Of a stretch of 64,000 nucleotides of DNA, positions 24,901 to 31,882 are shown in pieces. The stretch's first letter is position 1; each line of letters opens with the position of its first letter. The position numbers and the translations under genes were made by a program. Under the pieces are notes generated by a model. The model did not search any database, was not told where the DNA came from, and saw only the letters and a program-made list of their open reading frames with translations. Source of the stretch: Neisseria cinerea (GTDB lineage: Bacteria > Pseudomonadota > Gammaproteobacteria > Burkholderiales > Neisseriaceae). The stretch spans positions 1,364,001 to 1,428,000 of the forward strand of contig NZ_LS483369.1 of the NCBI RefSeq assembly GCF_900475315.1, given 5' to 3'.

Positions 24901-25198
24901 GAATACCCCAGTTGAAGCGGTCTTGGTATTTGTCCAATACAGAGTTCAACGCCTGTTGGGCGACTTTTATGCGTATGTGTTCATCGCCATTGCCGACTGG
25001 CCAGTACATACTGCCTGAGTTGTCCACGAGAAACATGATGTTGTGTTTGACCTTGGGCTGCTCGATAACAACATTTTCGTTTTGCAGATAGGGTGGTACT
25101 TTGGCAAAACCTTTGGCATAGGCATGTGCCGATGCGGCAAGTGCCAGTGCAGAGGCGATGTTAGCAGTGATGGTGCTGATTCTTGTGTTTGGTTTCAT
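21965..25198 (-). CDS. pilC: PilC/PilY1-family type IV pilus tip-associated protein
   Basis: A 1077-residue exported protein of the PilC/PilY1 family, which acts in pilus assembly, twitching and adhesion. It has a signal peptide (cleavage near SAHA-YA, residue 26). An N-terminal von Willebrand A domain carries the metal site DNSGSM (residues 59-64) and LSDGDAN. A C-terminal beta-propeller has a calcium loop DTDFDGLAD near residues 764-772. The end ISWRELFF is Phe-rich. The classic poly-G tract of pilC1/pilC2 signal sequences is absent, so on-off switching by that route is not possible here. It is flanked by inverted IS1016 remnants. Gagga lies about ten bases before the ATG. Confidence 0.88.
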   Translation of the reverse strand: MKPNTRISTITANIASALALAASAHAYAKGFAKVPPYLQNENVVIEQPKVKHNIMFLVDNSGSMYWPVGNGDEHIRIKVAQQALNSVLDKYQDRFNWGIQGLTNVYAGKRNYTLPSETFNISWQNMKNRVDAMRPYGYTPATRRYYEVAASAVMPNIKYRCQKSYIIMLSDGDANLSCSISDEKTSNKTFHQNFNYDQNYGGNDQNTDLPEDFSSALYSYSKNYKYNTPDFQTAYEYFGPSPMKNLNTQQLINVCNKEVDGGHGSSYWDLAGTLDGKPGGIEFFSRTLSIKDIKTSGKDAAGVSWNGDPSIDPKGVDYSKQLVQTFTVGFGSSLSQDGKAYLARAASRDDWYFNAAKSEDLLQAFDDILKLIEVDTSAALIYSGTGSTAPATVSSGIPELAATVHVDSSSWSSRIEFDKLASSGHRQKQNPKTVQPSFANRRTLINTGSAVYDIARLQGDELNNAYFGIADSVTPDKNRGEWLDLLKWTARIGKDSDIANRAKTQDYSQNYRIRLQGQRDLGDILDGSIATVGEIQHNRRRYLAAAANDGMVHLFESTGNPDHPYDLKISYIPAGIEGESGETLGKTLKYIAKEDYPKLLANHRYTVNGGFTLRQTDPVGGKSHTLIFGATGQGGRGAYALNIDAVNDDKPEATLPLFETPKGEANTLGYTVGTPQIARISVNRAVDNAHPLIAEHVRYAGFLASGYRKENPSDAANETALYIYDMLGKEAGSNNRTHGDTVGKPGDLIAKITAPKGIGGLSTPAVIDTDFDGLADLAYAGDRGGNMYRFDLRGKTPKDWKAVQIFQGSGQPVTSAPAVSRRPNGSYVVIFGTGSEIYQDDLTNDAQQSAYGIYDNPHAENDTGFEAATRDQLQTQTVSEDKGFLYVSDHGIESSQKGWKIDLARGERITVKPTIILRTAVLTIHSYTRSGQKHTTEPEDVCLPTSSDRTTTAKTTILGLHADNGGALTTRSARFTPDSSARTDNGKTFLANGVTRNGLLNFSYLDAKRVSENPTSLDGEIGGSGKDNALQTSAAIPNNRCFSEKAARTLLLNATDNLDVQGRRCGIRRISWRELFF

Positions 25199-25298
25199 GA
25201 TGACTATATCCTCGTAACGTTTGATATTAATTATTCTTTATATTTTTATCTTATAGTTTATTCTTATAGTTTATTATAGCAGGCTCGTGATTTGTTTT
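25199..25298 (-). promoter_or_regulatory. pilC upstream region with tandem AT-rich repeat
   Basis: The minus strand reads TATAAT followed by two near-identical copies of ataaactataaga, then the ribosome site and the pilC ATG. The TATAAT is the likely -10; no good -35 is seen. Copy-number change in the repeat could alter expression. Confidence 0.5.
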
Positions 25299-25434
25299 GG
25301 TACCGTACTAGATAACGACTGAAAGCTATTCTGGCAGTGACCGGAAAGGTAATCGCGGTCAATGAAATAAATCTCAAATTTCAATTTTAAAAATTAGTGA
25401 AATGGAATTTGGTCTGGTTATCTAGCACAGCTCC
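25299..25434 (+). mobile_element. IS1016-type remnant, copy B (internally deleted)
   Basis: A 136-bp element with ends GTACTAGATAAC and GGTTATCTAGCACAGC. Its interior matches the reverse complement of copy A at 21501-21620, including the transposase codons for ESY and RKGK, now with a shifted frame. Its orientation is opposite to copy A, so pilC sits in an inverted-repeat bracket. Confidence 0.78.
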
Positions 25435-25505
25435 GAAAATAATATTTCAAATCAGGCACAAATCGGCCTCGGACAAGATTTCATGATTTTTCGTGGAAAG
25501 AATGC

Positions 25506-25534
25506 TTGACACCGCGTACTGCCTTCTGTATAGT
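25506..25534 (+). promoter_or_regulatory. Promoter of initiator tRNA gene
   Basis: Consensus TTGACA (25506-25511), 17-base spacer, TATAGT (25529-25534), 12 bases before the tRNA. Confidence 0.88.
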
Positions 25535-25546
25535 TTCACCTTCTGA

Positions 25547-25623
<77 letters not shown>

Positions 25624-25628
25624 AATAT

Positions 25629-25661
25629 TAAAACCCCTCGGCTAAAACCGAGGGGTTTTGC
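25629..25661 (+). terminator. Terminator of tRNA-fMet
   Basis: AAAACCCCTCGG - CTAAAA - CCGAGGGGTTTT, a strong intrinsic terminator six bases after the tRNA. Confidence 0.93.
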
Positions 25662-25751
25662 TTTGTCCGCCAAACGGCGCACTGCCCTCGCAGTTGCAAT
25701 CTCAACCGGTTTGGTTACAATCTTCCGCACTGTTTTTCAAGAAAGCCAACC

Positions 25752-26627
25752 ATGCCGACCGTCCGTTTTACCGAATCCGTCAGCAAACACGACCTTGATG
25801 CCCTGTTCGAGTGGGCAAAAGCAAGTTACGGTGCAGAAAGTTGCTGGAAAACGCTGTATCTGAACGGCCTGCCTTTGGGAAACCTGTCGCCGGAATGGGT
25901 GAACCGCGTTAAGACAGACTGGCGGGCAGGCTGCTCGGAGTTTTCAGACGGCATTTTTCTGAATGCGGACGGCTGGTCGGATATGGGCGGCCGCTTGCAG
26001 CACCTCGCCCGCACATGGAACAAGGCGGGGCTGCTTCACGGATGGCGCAACGAGTGTTTCGACCTGACCGACGGCGGCGGCAATATCTTGTTCTCACTCG
26101 AACGCGCCGCTTTCCGTCCGTTCGGACTGCTCAGCCGCGCCGTCCATCTCAACGGTCTGACCGAATCGGACGGCCGATGGCATTTCTGGATAGGCAGGCG
26201 CAGTCCGCACAAAGCAGTCGATCCCGACAAACTCGACAATACTGCCGCCGGTGGTGTTTCCAGCGGTGAATTGCCGTCTGAAACCGTGTGTCGCGAAAGC
26301 AGCGAAGAAGCCGGTTTGGATAAAACGCTGTTCCCGTTTATCCGTCCGGTATCCCGGCTGCACAGCCTGCGCCCCGTCAACCGCGGCGTCCACAATGAAA
26401 TCCTGTATGTATTCGATGCCGTCCTGCCCGAAACCTTCCGGCCTGAAAATCAGGATGGCGAAGTGGTGTGTTTTGAAAAGATGGACATTGGCGGCCTGTT
26501 GGATGCCATGTTGTCCGGACGCATGATGCACGATGCCCAGCTCGTTACTTTGGACGCATTCGACCGTTACGGATTAATCGCCCCGAACCACCCTCTGTCG
26601 GACTGGCTTCGCGGCATTAGGAATTAG
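25752..26627 (+). CDS. Nudix hydrolase with N-terminal DUF4743-type domain
   Basis: A 291-residue protein: an N-terminal domain (to about residue 130) of the kind fused to Nudix domains in thiamin-pyrophosphokinase-related proteins, then the Nudix box GGVSSGELPSETVCRESSEE (residues 167-186). All catalytic glutamates are present. Relatives in fungi and plants hydrolyse damaged thiamin diphosphates; whether this one does is inference. The LPSETV part of the box is an uptake sequence in frame; a second is read as FSDGIF at 64-69. It is followed after eight bases by an ABC ATPase gene. Confidence 0.8.
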   Translation: MPTVRFTESVSKHDLDALFEWAKASYGAESCWKTLYLNGLPLGNLSPEWVNRVKTDWRAGCSEFSDGIFLNADGWSDMGGRLQHLARTWNKAGLLHGWRNECFDLTDGGGNILFSLERAAFRPFGLLSRAVHLNGLTESDGRWHFWIGRRSPHKAVDPDKLDNTAAGGVSSGELPSETVCRESSEEAGLDKTLFPFIRPVSRLHSLRPVNRGVHNEILYVFDAVLPETFRPENQDGEVVCFEKMDIGGLLDAMLSGRMMHDAQLVTLDAFDRYGLIAPNHPLSDWLRGIRN

Positions 26628-26635
26628 GAACCGGT

Positions 26636-27574
26636 ATGCTCAAATTGAACAAGGTCTGCAAACGCTTCGGCAATAAAACCGTCGCCGACGACATCTGCCT
26701 GACTGTCGGCCGCGGCAAAATACTTGCCGTGCTGGGTCGGTCGGGCTGCGGAAAATCAACACTGCTGAATATGATTGCGGGGATTATCCGTCCGGACGGC
26801 GGGGAAATATGGCTGAACGGGGAAAACATTACCCGTATGCCGCCCGAAAAACGCCGTATTTCGCTGATGTTTCAAGATTACGCGCTGTTTCCCCATATGA
26901 GTGCGCTGGAAAATACGGCATTCGGTTTGAAAATGCAAAAAATACAAAAAACCGACGCCGAACGCCTTGCCATGGCGGCACTTGCGGAAGTCGGACTGGA
27001 AAACGAGGCGCACCGTAAGCCTGAAAAACTTTCCGGAGGCGAGAAGCAACGGTTGGCACTGGCGCGCGCTTTGGTTGTCCGCCCTTCCCTGCTGTTGCTG
27101 GACGAATCGTTTTCCAGTTTGGACACGCATTTGCGCGACCGGCTGCGCCGCATGACTGCCGAACGTATCCGAAACGGCGGCATCCCTGCCGTTTTGGTTA
27201 CCCATTCGCCCGAAGAAGCCTGTACGACGGCAGACGAAATTGCCGTGATGCATGAAGGTAGGATTCTACAATACGGCACACCCGAAACATTGGTCAAAAC
27301 ACCGTCCTGCGTGCAGGTCGCCCGACTGATGGGTTTGCCCAACACCGACGATGACCGCCATATTCCGCAACATGCGGTGCATTTCGATCAAGACGGCATG
27401 GAGTGCCGCGTATTATCCCGCACCTGTTTGCCCGAATCGTTCAGCCTGTCCGTCCTCCATCCGAAATACGGCATCCTGTGGCTGAACCTCGATATGCCGC
27501 ACGCCGGTGAGATATCGGGAAACGATACGGTACGCATCCATATCGAAGACCGGGAAATCGTCCGTTTCCGCTGA
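26636..27574 (+). CDS. ABC transporter ATP-binding protein (FbpC/ThiQ/PotA type)
   Basis: A 312-residue ATPase: Walker A GRSGCGKST (34-42), Q-loop FQDYALFPH (79-87), signature LSGGEKQ (132-138), Walker B LLLLDE (152-157) and switch His190. The C-terminal 90 residues form a TOBE-like regulatory part as in iron, spermidine or thiamin importers. Taggaa lies upstream and it is in one unit with the Nudix gene. No permease or binding protein is adjacent. The orphan two-domain permease at 10105 is a possible partner, by type only. Confidence 0.82.
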   Translation: MLKLNKVCKRFGNKTVADDICLTVGRGKILAVLGRSGCGKSTLLNMIAGIIRPDGGEIWLNGENITRMPPEKRRISLMFQDYALFPHMSALENTAFGLKMQKIQKTDAERLAMAALAEVGLENEAHRKPEKLSGGEKQRLALARALVVRPSLLLLDESFSSLDTHLRDRLRRMTAERIRNGGIPAVLVTHSPEEACTTADEIAVMHEGRILQYGTPETLVKTPSCVQVARLMGLPNTDDDRHIPQHAVHFDQDGMECRVLSRTCLPESFSLSVLHPKYGILWLNLDMPHAGEISGNDTVRIHIEDREIVRFR

Positions 27575-27592
27575 TGCTTCCTTAAAAACAAA

Positions 27593-27628
27593 ATGCCGTC
27601 CGAAAAACCTTTCAGACGGCATTTTTTT
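27593..27628. terminator. DUS inverted-pair bidirectional terminator
   Basis: ATGCCGTCCGAAA (one base off the uptake consensus) and TTTCAGACGGCAT with a seven-T run, between the convergent ABC ATPase gene and ptsI. Confidence 0.82.
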
Positions 27629-27695
27629 ACCAAAGCAGCTATATTTTTTCTAAGGGCGTTATTTGACTGCAATCTTTTTCCATTGTCAACAATAT

Positions 27696-29471
27696 TTATT
27701 TCCGCATTTTGGCTTCGCCCTCTTCCTCGACAGGCACACTGTTGATTTGTTTAATCAGTTTTTCCGACTTTTCCTCGTCCTCGCAGCGGATGACTTTCGC
27801 GGTATCGCCTTCAAGCTGTCCGGCATTGCTGTGCAGGATGATGTTTTTGACCGACAGGATATTGTTGGGGTTCATCGAAAAACGGCGCAGCCCCATACCG
27901 AGCAGGATGCGGGTAAACGCCGTATCGCCCGCCATTTCGCCGCACACGGATACGTCTTTTTCCATACGGTTGGCGGTACGGATGACGTGTTGCAGCATTT
28001 TCAACACGGAAGGATGTCCGGGCTGGTAGAGGTGGCTGACGCTGTCGTCGCCCCTGTCGACGGACAAGATGTATTGAATCAGGTCGTTGGTACCGATGGA
28101 AATAAAATCGACCAGTTTCAAAATGCTGCCGACGGTCAACGCGGCCGAGGGGATTTCAATCATGCAGCCGACACCGACATCGCCGAAGGCTTCACCCCGC
28201 TCGGTAAGCTGCCGCTGGGCGGTATCCAAATGAATCAGGCATTGGCGCACTTCGGACAAGGAGGTAATCATCGGCCACATCATGCGCACGGGGCCGTGGG
28301 CGGCGGCGCGGAGGATGGCGCGCATCTGCGTGCGGAACATGACCGGTTCGGCAAGGCACAGGCGGATGCCGGTCATGCCCAGTGCGGGGTTGAGGCTGCC
28401 GTTGGGGGTGGCGTTTTGACCGAACCAGCGGGGGTTTTTATCCACGCCTAAATCAACGGTTCGGATGGTAACGCTTTTGCCTTTCATTTTTTTAACAATC
28501 GAGCTGTAAACTTCATACTGTTCGTCTTCAGACGGCATCGTATCGCGGTTCAGGTAAAGAAACTCGCTCCTGAACAACCCGATGCCGTCTGCGCCGAGAT
28601 TGTGCAGCAATTTGACATCTTCGGCTGATTCTATATTGCCCAAAAGCTCGATACAGACCCCGTCGGCGGTGGCGGCGGCGGTCTTTTTGAGCTTGTTCAA
28701 CTCGCGTTTGTGGCTGCGGTATTCGCGGGCACGGCGGCGGTATTCGTTCAACACTGACTCGTCCGGCGAAATAATCAACACACCGTTGATACCGTCCACG
28801 ATGACTGTTTCGCCTTCGGTAATCAGTTTGCGCGCGTTGTGCAGCCCGATGACGGAAGGAATATCCAAACTCCTGCCCAAAATCGCCGTATGACTGGTCG
28901 GACCGCCGACATCGGTTACAAAAGCAGCAATCCGCTGCTCCCTGAACAAAACCGTATCGGCAGGCGAAAGGTCGTGCGCAATCAGCACGGTTTCGTCAAA
29001 CAGGTTGTCGGCAACATTTAAATCGTTGCCCTGCCCGACCAGGTTGTTGTGGATGCGCTGGACGACTTGCAGCATATCCTGCTTGCGTTCGCGCAAATAG
29101 GCATCGCCTATGCCGTCAAACTGAGCGGCAAGTTTGTCGCTCTGCTGTTTCAACGCCCATTCGGCGTTGATTTTTTGTTCTTTTAAAATATCGACGGGTT
29201 CGCGCGACAAGGTTACATCGGTCAACAGCATCAAGTGCAGCGAAATAAACGCGCCCAATTCGGTCGGAGCGTTTTCGGGAATCGCGCTGCGCAGCTGTTC
29301 CAACTCTTTGCGCGTGGCTTTGATGGCGGCATCGAAACGGGCGGCTTCGGTGTCGATGAGCTCGTCTGAAACGTCGTATTGCGGCACTTCAGCCGTGCCG
29401 CGCGTAATCAGGTGGGCTTGTCCGATGGCGATGCCTTTGCCCGCGGCGACACCGTGCAGCACGATACTCAT
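27696..29471 (-). CDS. ptsI: PTS enzyme I (phosphoenolpyruvate-protein phosphotransferase)
   Basis: A 591-residue cytoplasmic kinase that passes phosphate from PEP to HPr. The phospho-histidine is His194 in GGPTSHTAILGRS. The C-terminal PEP-binding barrel shows NPALGMTGIR and SIGTNDLIQYILSVDR. Its ATG overlaps the ptsH stop by one base (TAATG). An uptake sequence is translated as DTMPSEDEQ in the middle of the protein. With HPr and EIIA alongside but no sugar-specific EIIB/EIIC here, the chain is probably regulatory. Confidence 0.96.
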   Translation of the reverse strand: MSIVLHGVAAGKGIAIGQAHLITRGTAEVPQYDVSDELIDTEAARFDAAIKATRKELEQLRSAIPENAPTELGAFISLHLMLLTDVTLSREPVDILKEQKINAEWALKQQSDKLAAQFDGIGDAYLRERKQDMLQVVQRIHNNLVGQGNDLNVADNLFDETVLIAHDLSPADTVLFREQRIAAFVTDVGGPTSHTAILGRSLDIPSVIGLHNARKLITEGETVIVDGINGVLIISPDESVLNEYRRRAREYRSHKRELNKLKKTAAATADGVCIELLGNIESAEDVKLLHNLGADGIGLFRSEFLYLNRDTMPSEDEQYEVYSSIVKKMKGKSVTIRTVDLGVDKNPRWFGQNATPNGSLNPALGMTGIRLCLAEPVMFRTQMRAILRAAAHGPVRMMWPMITSLSEVRQCLIHLDTAQRQLTERGEAFGDVGVGCMIEIPSAALTVGSILKLVDFISIGTNDLIQYILSVDRGDDSVSHLYQPGHPSVLKMLQHVIRTANRMEKDVSVCGEMAGDTAFTRILLGMGLRRFSMNPNNILSVKNIILHSNAGQLEGDTAKVIRCEDEEKSEKLIKQINSVPVEEEGEAKMRK

Positions 29472-29740
29472 TATTCGCCCTCGCCGAAGTAGTCGTTGAT
29501 TAAGTCGGTCAATGCCTTCATGGCGGCGGCTTCGTCCAAGCCGTCGGTTTCCAGCTCGATGACGGTGCCTTTGGCGGCGGCGAGCATCATTAAGCCCATG
29601 ATGCTTTTGCCGTTGACGCGGCTGCCGTTTTTCGTTACCCAGACTTCGCTTTGAAACTGAGACGCGGTTTGGGTGAATTTGCTGGAGGCACGGGCGTGAA
29701 GTCCGAGTTTGTTGATGATTTCGATGGATTGTTTGAGCAT
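29471..29740 (-). CDS. ptsH: PTS phosphocarrier protein HPr
   Basis: An 89-residue phosphocarrier. His15 (KLGLHARASS) takes phosphate from enzyme I. Ser46 in NGKSIMGL is the site used by HPr kinase in organisms that have it. It sits between the EIIA gene (upstream, about 70 bases) and ptsI (overlapping). Confidence 0.96.
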   Translation of the reverse strand: MLKQSIEIINKLGLHARASSKFTQTASQFQSEVWVTKNGSRVNGKSIMGLMMLAAAKGTVIELETDGLDEAAAMKALTDLINDYFGEGE

Positions 29741-29808
29741 TTCGATTCCCGTTTTATGTATATCGGCAGCAGACGCCGTTTAAAATGTTTTCTTGTCCTG
29801 CCACTCCT

Positions 29809-30246
29809 TCAGGCGGCATCATGGTTTTTCCGGCACACCAAATCGTCTGGTGCGGACATAATGGCGAAAATTCCCCTGACGGCGGCCTCCCTGACATTCT
29901 CGGTGAAGGCGGCAAGGTCTTCCGCCTCCGGAGAATGTTGGATGGCCTTAATCATCATCGGCGCATTCAGGCCGGTCAGAATGGCCGATTTGTTTTCGCG
30001 TACAAGGCGGCGGGCCGCATTGCAGGGGGTCGCACCGAAAATATCGGTCATAATCAGCACGCCGTCGTTGTCGGGAAATTCCTGAAGCGCGGCAATGGCG
30101 TTGTTGATGATGTCGTCTTGGTCTTCCGTCGGCTGCACGCCGAGTATGCGGACGTTTTCAGGCATCCCGCTTGGGAAAAAATGATGTGCCAGCTTGCGGT
30201 AGGCTTCGCCTATGGTTTCGTGTGTAACAATTAAAAGCCCTATCAT
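29809..30246 (-). CDS. PTS EIIA component, mannose family
   Basis: A 145-residue domain protein of the mannose-type EIIA fold. The phosphorylation site is His9 (LLIVTHE), and MTDIFGATPCNAA forms the second conserved block. It occurs as a single domain with no EIIB, EIIC or EIID next to it. Such lone EIIA proteins usually report the phosphorylation state to regulators rather than carry sugar. First gene of EIIA-ptsH-ptsI on the minus strand. Confidence 0.88.
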   Translation of the reverse strand: MIGLLIVTHETIGEAYRKLAHHFFPSGMPENVRILGVQPTEDQDDIINNAIAALQEFPDNDGVLIMTDIFGATPCNAARRLVRENKSAILTGLNAPMMIKAIQHSPEAEDLAAFTENVREAAVRGIFAIMSAPDDLVCRKNHDAA

Positions 30247-30299
30247 GGTGTATATGCGTCCTGTTTATAATTCTTCTGCCAACCTGCCGTATAAACGTT

Positions 30300-30328
30300 A
30301 TGCCGTCTGAAAAACATTCAGACGGCAT
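30300..30328 (-). terminator. DUS inverted-pair terminator after hpt
   Basis: ATGCCGTCTGAAAA and TTCAGACGGCAT, six bases past the hpt stop. Confidence 0.75.
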
Positions 30329-30334
30329 GCCTGC

Positions 30335-30901
30335 CTATTTGCCGTTCAGTGCGTAAATCTCGCCTAGATTGCGCCAGCAGCCTGCCGCATCCATGCCGTA
30401 ACCGAAAACATAACGGTTCGGCACATCCAGTCCGACATAATCGGCTCGGATAGGCTTGGGTTTGTCGATCAGCTTATTGGCGAACACCGCCGAACGGCAG
30501 CTTGCCGCACCCATTTCCAAAAGTTTGGCTTGAATGGCGGACATCGTATGCCCTTCGTCCAGAATATCGTCCAACACAACCACATGCCTGCCTCGGATTT
30601 GTTCCGCATCGGGCATACGTTTCCAGTTGAACGCGCCGCCCTCCAGCTTGTCGCCGTAACGGGAAACATGAACATAATCAAAATCTAACGGAAAGCGCAA
30701 CAGCGGCAGCAACTGCCCCGTAAACACCACCGCCCCGCCCATCACGGGCAGGAGCAACGGATATTTATCTCCCAGGTCGCGCGTAATCTCGTCCGCCACT
30801 TTTTGCAGTGCGGTACGGCATTGACCTTGGTCGAACAAAAGATCGGCGTTTTCAAGCATTGCCTGTGTTTCAAGGCGTTTGGTTTCTAAATCGGTCATCA
30901 T
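30335..30901 (-). CDS. hpt: Hypoxanthine(-guanine) phosphoribosyltransferase
   Basis: A 188-residue purine salvage enzyme that joins hypoxanthine or guanine to PRPP. The PRPP loop VVVLDDILDEGHT is at residues 106-118, and the base-contacting VPNRYVFGYGMD lies near the C-terminus. Two adjacent ATGs (30901, 30898) could each start it. Cytoplasmic; monocistronic with a DUS terminator. Confidence 0.9.
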   Translation of the reverse strand: MMTDLETKRLETQAMLENADLLFDQGQCRTALQKVADEITRDLGDKYPLLLPVMGGAVVFTGQLLPLLRFPLDFDYVHVSRYGDKLEGGAFNWKRMPDAEQIRGRHVVVLDDILDEGHTMSAIQAKLLEMGAASCRSAVFANKLIDKPKPIRADYVGLDVPNRYVFGYGMDAAGCWRNLGEIYALNGK

Positions 30902-30967
30902 GTCAAAATCTGTCGGTAAAAGAAAAATTATAAACCAAAGTATCGGATGCCGTCTGAACTGTCCTGC

Positions 30968-31792
30968 TCAGCGGTCGGTACGCACGCGCACAAATGTGGC
31001 AAATTTCGGCGTACCTTTCTGCGTAAAGCCACGGTAGTGGTAGGTAATCAGCGTGCCGATTTTGGGCGGGTTGTCGCGGTCTTTGTCTTTGAAGCCGCTG
31101 CCGATGCGGAATTCGCCGTGCCGGTTTTTGCAGCCGACCGCGCCCAACCGTCCGGCATTGCGCCCTTTGCCCTCATAGTGCCGCGTTACCGTGCATTCGT
31201 CGTCGTATTGGCTTTTCAGCTTCAATAATTGGCTGCTCCTGCCGCCGCTGTAACGGGATTCGGGCTGGCGCAGCATCACGCCTTCGCCGCCCTGCGCTTC
31301 GATTTGTTTTAAAAAGTCCATCGCGTGTTGCCGATCGCGCACTTTGATTTGCTGGATGATGGTAATCGGCGCGTTCGGATGCGTTTTCAGCCATTGCGTT
31401 GCGACTGCCAAACGTTGGTAGAGGTTGCCCTGCGCCTTGGGTACGTCGAAAACGTGCAGGCGGATGCCGCGCCAGTCTGAAGAAGCAGAACGCACGGCGG
31501 CGGAAATCTGCTCGAACTGACCGCGTCCGCTATACAATTCGCCGTCCAAAGGATAAGGCGGAAACTGCGCGGTAAAACCTTTGGGCGGAGCAAACGCATA
31601 CCCCTGACGGCTCATCAGGTGCTTTCCGTCCCAATAGGCGCGCACGCCGTCGAGTTTCTCGCTCATCGCCCAGCCTGCAATCTCTTGGTCTTTGTATTCC
31701 TGCGCCAGCATCAAATCCGCCGCGCCTGCCGATGCAGGGATGAAAACCGCCGTAAAAATCGGTATGATGCCCCTGATTGTCTTCTTAATCAT
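30968..31792 (-). CDS. Periplasmic minimal ATP-dependent DNA ligase (Lig E type)
   Basis: A 274-residue ligase with a clear signal peptide (hydrophobic residues 8-20, cleavage near SAGA, residue 24). The catalytic Lys46 lies in SEKLDGVR, the DGELY metal site and EGVMLR follow, and a compact OB domain (LGAVGCK, IGSGFKDKDR, ITYHYRG) ends it. It lacks the N-terminal DNA-binding domain and extra insertions of replicative ligases. A meningococcal enzyme of this kind has been shown to seal nicks with ATP. Export suggests work on DNA in the periplasm, in a genus that imports DNA. ATG 31792 is chosen over 31804 because the signal peptide begins MIKK. Confidence 0.9.
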   Translation of the reverse strand: MIKKTIRGIIPIFTAVFIPASAGAADLMLAQEYKDQEIAGWAMSEKLDGVRAYWDGKHLMSRQGYAFAPPKGFTAQFPPYPLDGELYSGRGQFEQISAAVRSASSDWRGIRLHVFDVPKAQGNLYQRLAVATQWLKTHPNAPITIIQQIKVRDRQHAMDFLKQIEAQGGEGVMLRQPESRYSGGRSSQLLKLKSQYDDECTVTRHYEGKGRNAGRLGAVGCKNRHGEFRIGSGFKDKDRDNPPKIGTLITYHYRGFTQKGTPKFATFVRVRTDR

Positions 31793-31882
31793 CTGATTCC
31801 CCAAATATCAAAACAGGCGGCAAACCGCCATAAAATAAACGGTAAACCCGATGCCGTCTGAAAAACCGTTTAGGAACACGCC

